From: Pomphorhynchus laevis
Taxonomy: Eukaryota > Acanthocephala > Palaeacanthocephala > Echinorhynchida > Pomphorhynchidae
DNA: 64,000 nt
Assembly: GCA_012934845.2 (NCBI GenBank)
Contig: WNNJ02003390.1
Span: 1-64,000 of the forward strand
Direction: 5' to 3'
How positions within the stretch are numbered: position 1 is the stretch's first letter; each line of letters starts with the position of its first letter. The notes beneath the pieces were generated by a model. It had not been told where the DNA came from and made no database searches. It was given only the letters and a program-made list of their open reading frames with translations. This document shows positions 47,575-59,054 of this stretch, one piece after another. The translations under genes were made by a program, and so were the position numbers.

Positions 47575-48260
47575 ATGCCAAGAGGTAATCCATCATTAAT
47601 TCTTATATGTTGCAGTTGTAACGTCAAGTTTACTATTTGTCGTGGCTGTCGTTATGCAAAGGATAATACTGTCTATGCAATGTCGTGCACCAAATTGCTA
47701 AAATAAAATAATAAATTCGACACAAGCGTCAACCCGGAATGATAACACAACTGTACGAATTAACAACACTCAAACTTCTCAAAACACTGTTCCGAACGAA
47801 TATCAATCGTCAATTTCTTCAGCATCGCTCAATTCATTATCTTAACATATAGCGATTGTATGAGATAAAGTAATCAAATGGATTCATAATCTTGACCCAC
47901 TACCAAGGTGTAATGCCTACATCGACTTATTAATACCCTTGCGAACCTCTATCTTACTGCAGTGCAGTAAAGTTGTCTCACCATTGACAAAGAAACAATA
48001 ATCTCAGATGCTTCATCTGAGAAGCATCTGAGAGATGCTCTGATTTCATCCCAGAAATCAGAGATAGGGAAGGTAGGCTTCCCTACCTCTGATTTTTTAC
48101 TGATGGAGCATGTGCTAATCGTTGTTTATTGGTGATACGCTGATGATTCGAGCTTAGCTGGAACTGCTGAATAGCTTATCACAGTTTAGAATATCATCAA
48201 TAAAATTGGTCCCCGATTTGGGATTTTTCTGAATGAAAGAAACATGATAATTACTCATCC
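47575..48260 (+). pseudogene. LINE E8, badly decayed CxC-RT-RLE copy
   Basis: The ATG at 47575 opens MPRGNPSLILICCSCNVKF and TICRGCRYAKDNTVYAMSC, the CxC finger of the E family. Near 47880-47930 a frame reads KVIKWIHNLDPLPRC, equal to E1 EVILWKPNLFRLPRC. Near 48140-48230 another reads YADDSSLAGTAE and NIINKIGPRFGIFLNE, equal to the E1 YADD region. The RT between them is deleted and replaced by short inverted repeats. None of it is long enough to show as a sizeable open frame. Confidence 0.8.
48003..48095. repeat. Three consecutive near-perfect hairpins
   Basis: Arms CTCAGATGCTTC (48003-48014) with GAAGCATCTGAG (48021-48032). Then CTCTGATTTC (48038-48047) with GAAATCAGAG (48054-48063). Then AAATCAGAG plus AGGGAAG with CTTCCCT plus CTCTGATTT (48055-48095). 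The second and third share an arm. They sit in the RT gap of E8. Confidence 0.93.
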
Positions 48261-48304
48261 ACAAATTGTAGAGCCATGCGACGCTAATATTCCGCGATTA
48301 TCAA

Positions 48305-48500
48305 GTAAAGCCCTTTTCAGTTTTATTTACCCTTTCTTTTAGTTTTATTTACCCTTTATTTCAGTTTTATTTACCCTTTCTTTCAGTTTTATTCACCCAT
48401 TTTCAGTTTTATTTACCCATTTTCAGTTTTATTGAACCTTTTTTAGTTTTATTGACCCATTTTAGTTTTATTGACCCTTTCTTTCGGTTTTATTGGTCCC
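48305..48500. repeat. Tandem repeat of about 22 bp (cagttttatttaccctttctt), about nine units
   Basis: Degenerate units with the core agttttatt-accc, length 18-23 bp. Not associated with a gene. Confidence 0.88.
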
Positions 48501-48669
48501 ATTGAAAACGTATAAAAAATTTTATCCATAAATTAAAAAATATCTTTTAAAGATTTAATTAAAAAAAATCAAGACGTGCCATTGATTTTTCAACCCATAT
48601 GAAAAATGATTAATCTCCAAGAAAATGCATCTCGGAGATGCCTTTTAATATATCACAAGGCAGCCGAAA

Positions 48670-49440
48670 CAACTGATGGTAAGACATAAAAGCTGACACG
48701 AGATAGACGCCACATCGATCTGATTTACGTGATCTGAGTTAGTATGTGAGCTAGATCTACAGACCTTAGCAAAATGGCCTAATTTACCACATTTTCGACA
48801 TTTTACAGTACGAGCTGGACAGATATTTCGTGAATGTCTCCTGCCACCACAAAAAAGGATGCTTGGAGTACTGCTGCGAGTGTAGTCTCATCATTATTAT
48901 TTTCGTTGGTTTCGTAATTTTTGCATTGACAAACGGATACAGATGTATAAGTCTCGTAATTACTTGAACGTTGATAGCTTCCAGCTTGCAATTCGGCTTC
49001 TTCCAGGCTACGCGCAATATCAAACTATTCTCGTAAAGTTAGAGTCGTGCGTTGGAGAAGACGTTGTCTTATCGTTGGCGAGCGTAAACTACGAATAAAT
49101 AAATCACGAACATACTCAGACATATGTTCGTCCGCCGAGACTGCAGTAAATTCACAATCTTTACCCATGTTCATAAGACCTTGGAAAAACTGATCGACTG
49201 TTTGATCCGCATTCTGCTTGCTCGTGGAAAGTAAGTGACGGTTGTAAATGATATTGCATGGCTTAACGAAGAGTGACTCCAATGTTTGGACTGCTTCGTC
49301 AAACGTTATACATGTGTTGACTGAACTGTATAAGGATCCGCTGATCAAGTTAATAAGTATAGGCAGCTTCTGTGCATCCGTCACATTCTCCAAGACTGCA
49401 TTGAAGAAAAGCGTACGCGTTTTCCAGTGACTCTAATCTG
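48670..49440 (-). mobile_element. Fossil gag region of an LTR retrotransposon (Ty3/gypsy-like)
   Basis: The minus strand encodes a gag-type domain (TFDEAVQTLESLF; NADQTVDQFFQGLMNMGKD; EYVRDLFIRSLRSPTIRQRL) followed downstream by two zinc knuckles (CxxCG...H....C and CRKCGKLGHFAKVC). Protease, RT, integrase and LTRs are not seen, so this is a piece only. It is broken in a few places and looks old. The family is judged from the knuckle pair and gag motif. Confidence 0.75.
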
Positions 49441-50017
49441 CATTTGCGTTGGGGCTATCTGGACTGACATTGACAATTTCCGGCTTCAGTAGTTTGTCTA
49501 TTCGGAAAATGCAATTATTCAATAAATTGTTATAAACAATGACCAATGAGGCTTTATTGAACAATCTAAAAACAGATTAATTTTAGTATTTATCACATAT
49601 GCCAAATACAATGTGATGATAAATTAGTTAAGCAAGCATCTCGTATGCTTTGGAAATTGAACTTGGCTCCTAAAGCAATAGTTAGCATCGTTGGTATTCA
49701 CATGAACTCTTGAGTGGAACATCTTATGTCATATTTGTCTACGTTATGTTCTTCAACTCGTATGCATACATATAAACTTTTTGATGGATCAATTAGAAGA
49801 AATCTTGTTTTCCTACATGCGACAGTGTCGACGTGTGAGATTAATGATGTCCTACAATTACCGATGTATTGCTATAAAGAATCAAGTGTACAAGCTATTT
49901 TCTTCATTATGTACCAAAGGTAAAGCGTAAATGCAAAGAATATTATACCGTGTAAACAACATGGCTTTAGAGATTTTCGTTCAACGTCTTCAGCATTATC
50001 AATTCAGCGTAAAACTA
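49441..50017. other. Spacer with a possible CR1-like RT relic
   Basis: Near 49950-50017 (plus) one frame reads IPCKQHGFRDFRSTSSALSI, reminiscent of the QHGFRKGRS block of CR1-type RT. The remainder, including a 69-codon open frame at 49714-49923, is not recognised. LINE F1 begins at 50018 with the duplicated word TAAAACTA. Confidence 0.4.
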
Positions 50018-52494
50018 ATAATAATGATTTTCTTAACCAAAATAATGGAATTAAAGCAAAAATAAAAAAAGAGACGTCAGAAACCATAAATCATCGTCTT
50101 CCGGAAAAACTTGTCTACTTCTTCCATCATCTTCACGGCCTCAGGTTCAGAGGGATCTGAGCCCCACAGCCAATCTAACACGCCGCCTTTCGACTGAACA
50201 ACCCAGGGTAGTTACCCCTCCCCCAAAGAATCCAATCGACGCGGACTATGCTGGGTAATCGAGATACGAAGAGCTTGAGAAACCTTAGCTTTGCTCTGGG
50301 GGACGTCCTCTTGAGAAGAAGACTAATCCCGAGATAGCCCAAGTGCCCCAGAGGCTCACCTGAGTTTTCCCTTTCAATGACAGATGCTCGGCCCGTTTCA
50401 GAGACATCTAGCTCTTTATGAGAATACGTTTAAGTCTATCCAGGTCTGCTTTCGTTGACCAGTTCACCGTAACGATGAACCCCAGATATTGTACTAGACT
50501 CGTGAAGATGGGGAGTGGTTAATGCTGCAAAATGGAGGAGAGGGCAGAGAGTGCTAATCTCTTGAGCTTTTGCTTTGTTGAAGGGGCGCCATGAAATACG
50601 ACAAGCTGCGATTTGGCGGAGTTTAAAATAAGATTGGACTTGGGTAACTGGCGTTTAATCTTAAAAAGAAGCGGATGATGCCAGAGACTACATCTTTGCA
50701 CCTGCGTCCAGTGAACAGGACTGTGGTGTCATCAGCGTACACCACTAATCGTTGTTCGCGTTCAAATATTTTAAAGAGTTCAATGGATGCAGCAAGAAAC
50801 AGAATAGGAGAAAGACGGGATCCTTGGGTACACCAGTAATAGGATAGAACTGACGCGCATCAGGGTCGTCCTCATAAAAGAATCGCTTGGTGTACAACAG
50901 TATCTCCACCCTGTTAACAATTCTCGCAGGCAACCCAACGGACCTGAGAGAAGAGATCACAAAAAGAATGAAGATGCGGTCAATTCAGCAGAAAAGTCAA
51001 GGAAAACAGTGACAGCGATTTGATGACTATTATCCTGGCAGAACTGATGCACTTAACCTACAGCTGAATGGACCGAGCGACCTTTGACGATCTCATGGAA
51101 ACTTGGTGGGATTAAATTTTGCCTACTTAATTGATCGCGGATTCTACGCCCAAGCGCTTTTTCGTAGATCGATACGAGGGAATTTTGAATCGATATGGGC
51201 CGCAGGTCTTTAGGACATGAGACCGGATTTTTTTAGGTAGAAATATACGTATACTAATATTGATGCCAGCCACATCAGATGGGGGAGCTAATAACATTGT
51301 TACGACCACTTCTTTTCTTTGATCGGCTGTCAAAAGCTGACAGACGCGAGAAGAGAGTGGAGCGACGAATTTGAAGGTGCCCGGAAGAGGCCCCCAGGAG
51401 TTAAGGATATCTGTGACAAATAAATCCCTACTTCTGAAGTCTCCCCAAGGCGGGATTGGCTGAGGAGATTGAGTGGCACCATAATTATGTAAGGATAGTG
51501 ACTCCTCCAAAACTTTATCAAGACCTATATTACCAATCCAACCCAATGCCCTATCCTTCCAACAGACAAACTTTTCCTTCTTGAATATCTTCCAGAAGGA
51601 AGACTGGGCAGGATTAAGAGAAGCAATGTTTGCCCTATACTTACCCAGTTGAAACCTATATTTAGTGCTATAATATTCTTTCGAGCGAACTTGCCTGGCC
51701 GAAGCAGAGAGATTGGGAAGACAAAGCATATACGCAAAGGTCTTGAGTTTTGTCGGTGTGAGACTGAACATGCAACCTTTATAGGTTGTCGAAAGTAATG
51801 CGGTAGCTTGCGAAGATAGGTAGGAATTAAATTCGGTTAAACTCTCATTGCCAATTCGTGGGAAGCGTATGATAGCTAATTGAAAGAAGGCCACCCTGAT
51901 CGGGTCAAAGTGAAATCTTATTCGAAGCAGCGTATCCTCTTCTATCCGCCAACAAATTAGGACATGAGAGGTGGACAGATGTTGTCGCGACTGCTCCGTA
52001 GAGAAGGGTTTTAATAACCACCTCTAATGGAGTAGTAATAAATCGAGGAGTGAATTTGTTGAAGTGCAATGCAAGGTGGGAGACGGTGGTTTGTGAATAT
52101 TATAACCGTTCCTGCTCTGCGGAGTGCTGCATTAACCCAACGACCAGTTCTGTCGTTGAAGTCACCTAGTACTATGTCATAACCGCTATCAATTATCCTA
52201 TCCAGGAGGTCACGGTTCTTGTGAATCTCCCCTGGACGGGTGTAGACATTGGCTAGTCTGAGGCGTTTACCGTTCTTACAGAGTGAAACTACTAAACAAG
52301 AAATGGCTGGACAAGAATAATTTAAAAGAAGGGAGGATCTTAAAGAGCATTTAACTACGGTCAAGAGTCCTTGAGATGAAGAGGAGTGAGGCGGGGTTAT
52401 GTACGAAGTATAGTGGAAACAAATGTGCCTGGGGATTAATCGAGTAATGTCATGGGAAGACGGATAGATCGCGTCTTCTGAAGGACTATAAGCA
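50018..52494 (-). mobile_element. LINE F1, 5'-truncated I/Jockey-group copy
   Basis: Flanked by TAAAACTA at 50010-50017 and 52495-52502, a likely 8-bp target duplication. The minus strand starts inside the endonuclease. Pieces: endonuclease 52011-52364 (RLRLANVYTRPGEIHKN; DIVLGDFNDRTGRWV), linker 51127-51894 (FPRIGNESLTEFNSYLSSQ; AIPPWGDFRSRDLF-like), RT 50745-50960 and 50519-50701. The 3' end is aagaaaatcattattatta. Its breaks in the endonuclease are the same as in F3, so they were present in the source copy. Confidence 0.87.
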
Positions 52495-52502
52495 TAAAAC
52501 TA

Positions 52503-53470
52503 TTTTTGGTGCTTAAACGAACAGATTGCCACTATATATTATTTATAAAATATATAGCATAAATAGTGTTCGAATGTTGAAAGATTTATCTGTTGAAGAG
52601 CGCTCTTTACTATCTACTGCGAAGACTAAGTTACAAAATAGGTTTAATGCTGGTGAGACCAACTTAAGTATAAAACATTTTCGTGTTTGCCATTAAAAGC
52701 CATTTGTTCGATTGGATACTATTCTCATAGATTAGAATTTACAAGTGTCTCTCACTCTAATAATGATGTTTACGGAGGTTAACTAACAGCGTAGTTTTCA
52801 AAAACTCAGTTGGCCCTCGTGTTGCATATACTAATATTCGTAGTCTACTTACTAACTTTGAAGATCTAAAACTATTGGCTACTACTCACAATTATGATGC
52901 TATAGCTATCTCTGAATATTTGCTATATGATGACATCCTCGATTGTGTAGCAATTATATCAGGATTTAACTTAATCAGGGCGAATAGTTTACAAGGACCT
53001 CGTAAGGCGGTGTTGCTATTTGCTTGACAGAATTTGCTACAATTTTAGAGATCGAGCAATACTCCTGTGACGATATAAGTTTAGAATGTTTAATCGTAGA
53101 GGCGATGCTACGGGGATTCAAATTTGCATTAGGTGTCTTTTACATGTCACCAAACTCGACCTCTTTCGATAACAGAATTCAGACACCATTGTCGGGTCCA
53201 TGCAGGTTAAGCTGCCCATATGTTCTTGTTGGTGACTGTAATATACCGAATATATATTATGAGATCATAGTGATGGCCGTTTTACTTGACATGTATGTTA
53301 TGAATGCTGGCTCATTTTTTGTAGATTTTTGACCCAACTACTTCAGTTTCAGCACGTGTATGGTGATAATAGGTTCAGTAAATTGAGTTCTATGCTGCTC
53401 TTGATTTTTTCGAAAAGTGAAAACCAAGTTCGTGATCTTAATCATCTTCCTCCTTTAGGTTCCTTTAGCT
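52503..53470 (+). mobile_element. LINE C2 relic: ORF1 end and endonuclease part of ORF2
   Basis: At 52571-52695 a frame reads LKDLSVEERSLLSTAKTKL and AGETNLSIKHFRVCH, the C-terminal module of CR1 ORF1 (compare D, ILKDLSLEDRLQL). From about 52805, ORF2 begins PRVAYTNIRSLLTNFEDL, then AIAISEYLLYDDIL, and at 53024-53332 LGVFYMSPNS and YVLVGDCNIP. It is parallel to LINE C, with many breaks. The usual GDFN box reads GDCN here. A B fragment follows directly. Confidence 0.8.
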
Positions 53471-53499
53471 TCATCCTCCTCATTAAGCATATTCTTCCC

Positions 53500-53880
53500 T
53501 TTTATCTCGATTTGCCTACCATTTATTGTCGTGTTCAAATTCGTCTTATTCTCATTGCTTTCAGCCTTGTAACTTTTCATACTCCTTCATTTATCAATCT
53601 TCCTTTTCTCGACAATTCTCGTCCTGTTTCTACATGTCTCAAACTAATCTACCTCTTTTGGCTTCCGCTCCTTCTTTGTGCTGCTTCTCATTCGTGCAAT
53701 CATCTGCCCATTCATATACACCAATCAACCTCGATGCCGTGCTTCAAACGCCAAATCCGACCCCATTTAATCAATTTAGCTAATTTATCTTCTTGACTTT
53801 TGCTGTTTTTGTTAGTTAGTGGACTTGTAAACGTGCAGCTGGCACGCATTTACCACGTTAAATAAAACAGAGTTAAAAAA
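53500..53880 (+). mobile_element. LINE B4, 3' fragment
   Basis: Encodes the B C-terminus (LDLPTIYCRVQIRLILIAF; FHTPSFINLPFLDNSRPV; TSMPCFKRQIRPHLINLA). The family stem-loop tail follows (gtgcagctggcacgcatttaccacg, 53820-53868) and an aaataaaac end. It was inserted in the C2 endonuclease, judging by the abrupt join near 53500. Confidence 0.88.
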
Positions 53881-53973
53881 AACTTGGAGAGACAAAATTA
53901 AAAATTATGCATACAAACAAAATTCAACGAACGAAAATTAAACGAAAATTCAACGAACGTACAAGACAAGGAT

Positions 53974-54032
53974 AATGACTCGTGATAAACCTGGTTCACT
54001 TTCTCGGTGCTTCAATTGTAATTCCGCTGCAA
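53974..54032 (+). pseudogene. LINE E7, first 20 codons
   Basis: The ATG at 53974 reads MTRDKPGSLSRCFNCNSAAK, matching the E1 start MPRGVPSSLSKCCNCNTSAAK. It is cut at 54032 by the B5 fragment, within the Cys cluster. No continuation of E7 is found after B5. Confidence 0.72.
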
Positions 54033-54033
54033 A

Positions 54034-54146
54034 AATCCAATCCCATTTAAACTATTTAACTAATTTATCTGAATGACTTTTGCTGTGTATTTTTAGTTAG
54101 TAAACTTTAAGCGTGCAGCTGGCACGCATTTGCCACTTTAAATAAA
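54034..54146 (+). mobile_element. LINE B5, about 110-bp 3' stub
   Basis: Starts in the last codons of B ORF2 (KIQSHLNYLTNLSE then stop), followed by the 3' stem-loop (gtgcagctggcacgcatttgcc) and ttaaataaatta tail. It is one of the shortest LINE insertions in the window. Confidence 0.85.
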
Positions 54147-54540
54147 TTACAAATTACAAATTATAAGTTAAAATTATAATATTTATAAGTTAAAATTTAA
54201 ATTATAAGTTAAATTATAAGTTATAAGTTAAAAGTGTCGTGGTTATAACTTCTTAAAATAACAACACACAGCAAAGTTATAAGTATCAATTAACTGATTA
54301 CAATAAAATAAACAATTTCAAAAGAACAACTTCAGAAGGATTTCAAAAGAACGATTTCAGAAGAACGAGTTTAGAGTATAATGCATGTGTAGAATCCGTT
54401 GGCCCGACTTAAGGCATGTAACATTGTGCAGTGTTTCACCAACACGTGCTTGGTTTTCATAAAAGACTGATCGATTATTCGATTCGAAAAAATAAACACT
54501 GAACAGTCGAACGCAACTTTTAATATACCACATTGATTTA
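54147..54540. other. Leader of the split LINE E5
   Basis: AT-rich at first (repeated aagttaaaattat words), then tcaaaagaac-atttcagaag duplicated, up to the E5 start codon at 54541. No coding content is supported; two short overlapping minus-strand frames here look like chance. Confidence 0.5.
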
Positions 54541-54617
54541 ATGCCACGTAGCAAAGTGTTGCACGTGTGACGGAGGCGCCGCGAAGTGCAAATGGTGCAA
54601 ATGCGCAAAAGAAAAAT
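54541..54617 (+). pseudogene. LINE E5 start and first half of CxC finger
   Basis: The ATG is followed by PR and then, in a shifted frame, KCCTCDGGAAKCKWCKCAKEK. A small deletion after the third codon explains both the shift and the missing GxPSS residues. It ends in AAAAGAAAAAT, which is repeated at 56466-56476. Confidence 0.85.
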
Positions 54618-56465
54618 AATAATATTAATAAAAATGGTTTTCTTAAATACAAGATAAATAAGTCATCATAACAATCAACAAGACAAGTCAACAAAACAGT
54701 CAAAAGATCAAGCTATCGTCGTCATTGACTATCAATCGTCTTCCTTCTTCCATTTACGTCCCTATATCCAGGAAGATCTGAGCCCCCAACCGATCCAACA
54801 CACCGCTTCCCGACTGAACCAACCGTGGTCTTTCACCCCCAGAAGAATCCAATCACGCGGACTATGCTGGGTAAACGAGATACGAGGAGCTTAAGAAACC
54901 TTAGCCTTTGCTCCGGGGGACGTCCACTCGAAAAGTAGACTAATCCCGAGATAGCCCAAGTTCCCCAAAGGCGCACTTAGGTTTTCCAATTCAAAGACAT
55001 ATGCTGAGCCCGTTTCAGGGACCACATAGCTCTCTTCAGGATACGCTTAAGTCTATCCAGGTCAGCTTTCGCGGACCAGGTCACCGTAACGGTGAACCCC
55101 AGGTATTTTATTCGACTTGTGAAGGTGGTAAGTGGTTCAGAGGCAAATAAGGAGGAGAGCGCAGAGATTGCTTATCTCTTAAGTTTTTGCTTTGTAGCAG
55201 GGGTGCCATGAAATACGACAACCTGCGATTTAGCTTAGTTTAAAATAAGATTAGATGGTGGAAGCTGGTCATTTAATCTTATAAAGAAACGGCTTATGTC
55301 AGAGACTACGTCTTTACACCTGTGTACAGTGAACAGGGCTGTGGTGTCATCAGCGTACACCACTAGACGTTTTTCACGTTCAAATATTTTGAAGAGGTTA
55401 ATGGAGGCAGCAAGATACAAGATAGGAGAAAGTAGTGATCCTTGAGTCACACACGTAATAGGGTAGAACTGACGCGCATCAGGGTCGTCTTTATAGTAAA
55501 AATGCTTAGTGTACATCAGGATCCCTTTTCACAATTCTCGCAGGCAAACCGAGGGACCTGAGAGAAGAGATCACATAGGAAATGGAGATGCGGTCAAGCA
55601 GCAGAAAAGTCAAGGAAAATAGCCACAACTAGACGATGGTTATTATCTCGACACAACTTATCCACTTAACCAACTGATGAATGGACCGAGCGACCTTTGA
55701 CGAACAAATGAAAACCCAGGGGGGGGGTCAAATTACGTCTACTTAAATGGTCGCGGATTTTACGCGCAAGTGCTTTTACATAAATCGACACGAGGGCATT
55801 TTGAATCGAAATGGATCGCAGATCTTTAGGGCATGAGCAGGATTTTTTCTTAGGAATAAAAATTCCCTTACTAATATTGATGCCTGCTACATCGGATGGT
55901 GAGGCTAAAAGCATTGTGTCGGCCACCTCTATTCTCTGATTGGATGTCAAAGGCTGACAGATCCGAGAATATAAGTGGAGCGACGGATTTGGTGGTGCCC
56001 GGGAGTAAACCCCAGGAGTTAAGGATATCTGTAACAGATAGATCCATACTCCTAAAGTTACCCTAAGGCGGGATTGGTTGAGGTGATTGAGTGGCTCCAT
56101 AGTTGTGAAGGGTTAGTGACTCCTCCGAAACTTTGTCAAGGCCTACATTCCCTATCCGACCCGATGTTCTATCCTTCCAACAAACAAACTTCTCCTTCTT
56201 GAAAATCTTCTAAAAGAAAGACTGAGAAGGATTAAGGCGAGCAATGCTCGCCTTATCCCTAATCAGCTGGAACCTATATCTAGTACTCCAGTATTCATTC
56301 TAGAGTGCCTGTCTGGCGGAAACAGAGATAAGGGAGGTTAAGCAATTTCGTTAGGACCTTGAGTTTCATCGGAGTGGGATTGTATATACGACCTTTATAG
56401 GTATTCGATAAAATCGCGGTGGCTTGCGAAAAGAGATACGTATTAAATTCGGTCAGACTCTCATT
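54618..56465 (-). mobile_element. LINE F2, 5'-truncated I/Jockey-group copy
   Basis: Flanked by 11-bp duplications AAAAGAAAAAT (54607-54617 and 56466-56476). The minus strand begins in the linker (ESLTEFNTYLFSQAT-like) and has pieces at 55666-56100 and RT at 55235-55516 (DPDARQFYPIT, LVVYADDTTALFTV). The 3' end is aagaaaaccatttttattaa. It is broken in several places and more diverged from F1/F3 than they are from each other. Confidence 0.9.
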
Positions 56466-56490
56466 AAAAGAAAAATGCCAGTGTACTAAT
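56466..56490 (+). other. Island of LINE E5 between two F insertions, made of target duplications
   Basis: AAAAGAAAAAT (duplicate of 54607-54617), then GCC, then AGTGTACTAAT (duplicate of 62102-62112). Read as codons it supplies the KEK-C-QCTN part of the E finger. Confidence 0.88.
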
Positions 56491-56667
56491 CAATAGCAAA
56501 TACAAGGCGAACAGGTAAGTACAATCGGTGCTTCAAAGATAAGTGATAATTCAAGCAAAATTCCTATTCAAAAGTTATTCCAACGATTTTTTCTGATATT
56601 CAAGATAAGTAAGTGATTTATTGTCTGTTAATCAGCCGGGACTGGGGCTACTCCTCCAATCCCCAAA

Positions 56668-57747
56668 TTGAAGAATTTGGTTGTTGTATCTTTAACCCAG
56701 CCACAAGAAAGGCACAAGTTATTTAATATTTTTCTACGACCATTCGTTAACAACTATACAAATCAAGTTATTTTTAATTCTGTTCAACTTCATGAATCGG
56801 AAATTAATACTTCCTTCGCTACATGCGATTTAGCAAAGGAGTATGAAGGATTCTTTAACTCAAATTTAAAGCAATTTGGTACGTTACAGTACAAATCGAT
56901 TCAGGCCTCTTTAAAAATTAATAATATACCTCCGCACTTAGAGGATAAAGATTTAGAATCACTCAAACGGGTATATATATGATCAAATTTCCGACCTGTT
57001 AAGTGTAAAAATGGTTTTCCTTTATCAATTGCTTTTTGTTCGTCGTCGGTGGATCATGCAGAAATTCTCGCGAACTCCGTGTTTAATTCATTTCTCGTCT
57101 ACAATCTTAAATTTACCGTACTTGATGCAGACAATCTCACTTACCCTCACTGCAATGTATGCCATCAGTGGGGGCATTGGGGCTCTAGTTGGCCCAACAA
57201 AAAATCCTGTGGAGTATGTAGCCTTGATTCCTGTCAAAGCTTAGTTAAGGGTGAGAAATGCGGGGCTCCGCCCTTATGTTCTAACTGCGCTGGTGACCAT
57301 CCAGCTTGGTCCTGCAAATGTTCTGTCTTTAAGAACTATAGGATGAAGTTTTCTCGTCCAGCTCAAATTAAGAAGGATGATGCGAGCTTCTCCACAGCAG
57401 CTTCAAGAATGTTCGACAAGGATATCCTCTATATTATTGATTCTAATAAATGATCCACACTAAAACAGATGGAAAGTATTGCGGCCGGTGTCATATCGGC
57501 ATTGTACTTTTCCCCTGAAATTCCAAAACAACACATTATGCAAGAATCTATAAAGAGGGGTACATCGGCTCATTCCGTTCCCCCATCAAGATCGGAAAAC
57601 TCCAGAAAACGAAGGAACGCAGCGCCTCAGTGGGAAATGAAGACAATGCCCGTGGGTAAGTGCTCGCCCGGGACAGAGTTGGTGGCGGGAAGGGCAACCA
57701 TTCCGCCCCTAGCTCTGTCTTGGGATGAGGCAATTCCACCCAGCTGA
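56668..57747 (+). pseudogene. LINE F3 ORF1 (gag-like) with CCHC knuckles
   Basis: N-terminal piece 56668-56982 (LVVVSLTQPQERHKLFNIF; LKQFGTLQYKSIQASL; NNIPPHLEDKDLESLKRV). After frame changes, 57049-57453 holds the knuckles: CNVCHQWGHWGSSWPNKKSC, CGVCSLDSC, and CSNCAGDHPAWSCKCSVFKN, typical of I/Jockey-group ORF1 proteins. The first knuckle has Trp where the final Cys-region residue is usual. A Ser/Pro-rich tail ends at 57747. The protein would bind element RNA. Confidence 0.83.
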
Positions 57748-59054
57748 CCTAACACAATGCAGAGTGCTCGTGAGCCTTTTTCACTGAAAATTCTTCAGTG
57801 GAATTCGGGAAGAGCTTCTGCCCTTAGACTTTTATCGGGTAGAGCTGCAGATGTTATAGTCCTTCAGGGGACGCGGTCTATCCGCCTCCCCAGGACATTA
57901 CTCGATTCGCCCCTGAGCACATTTGTTTCCACTATACTTCGTACATAACCCCGCCTCACTCCTCTTCATCTCAAGGACTCTTGACCGTAGTTAAATGCTC
58001 TTTAAGATCCTCCCTTCTTTTAAATTATTCTTGTCCAGCCATTTCTTGTTTAGTAGTTTCACTCTGTAAGAACGGTAAACGCCTCAGACTAGCCAATGTC
58101 TACACCCGTCCAGGGGAGATTCACAAGAACCGTGACCTCCTGGATAGGATAATTGATAGCGGTTATGACATAGTACTAGGTGACTTCAACGACAGAACTG
58201 GTCGTTGGGTTAATGCAGCACTCCGCAGAGCAGGAACGGTTATAATATTCACAAACCACCGTCTCCCACCTTGCATTGCACTTCAACAAATTCACTCCTC
58301 GATTTATTACTACTCCATGAGAGGTGGTTGTTAAAACCCTTCTCTACGGAGCAGTCGCGACAACATCTGTCCACCTCTCATGTCCTAATTTGTTGGCGGA
58401 TAGAAGAGGATACGCTGCTTCGAATAAGATTTCACTTTGACCCGATCAGGGTGGCCTTCTTTCAATTAGCTATCATACGCTTCCCACGAATTGGCAATGA
58501 GAGTTTAACCGAATTTAATTCCTACCTATCTTCGCAAGCTACCGCATTGCTTGCGACAACCTATAAAGGTTGCATGTTCAGTCCCACTCCGACAAAACTC
58601 AAGACCTTAGCGTATATGCTTTGTCTTCCCAATCTCTCTGCTTCGGCCAGGCAAGTTCTCTCGAAAGAATATTATAGCACTAAATATAGGTTTCAACTGG
58701 GTAAGTATAGGGCAAACATTGCTTTTCTTAATCCTGCCCAGTCTTCCTTCTGGAAAATATTCAAGAACGAAAAGTTTGTCTGTTGGAAAGATAGGGCATT
58801 GGGTTGGATTGGTAATATAGGTCTTGATAAAGTTTTGGAGGAGTCACTATCCTTACATAATTATGGTGCCACTCAATCTCCTCAGCCAATCCCGCCTTGG
58901 GGAGACTTCAGAAGTAGGGATTTATTTGTCACAGATATCCTTAACTACTGGGGGCCTCTTACGGGCACCTCCAAATCCGTCGCTCCACTCTCTTCTCGTA
59001 TCTGTCAGCTTTTGACAGCCGATCAAAGAAAAGAAGTGGTCGTAACAATGCTAT

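Noticed and set aside
48305-48500. Telomere-like repeat (ttttatttaccc)
   Set aside because: Unit length and sequence vary too much and it is internal; a degenerate minisatellite fits better.
49714-49923. 69-codon plus-strand frame 5' of F1
   Set aside because: Not similar to anything I recognise and flanked by relics. Insufficient to call a gene.
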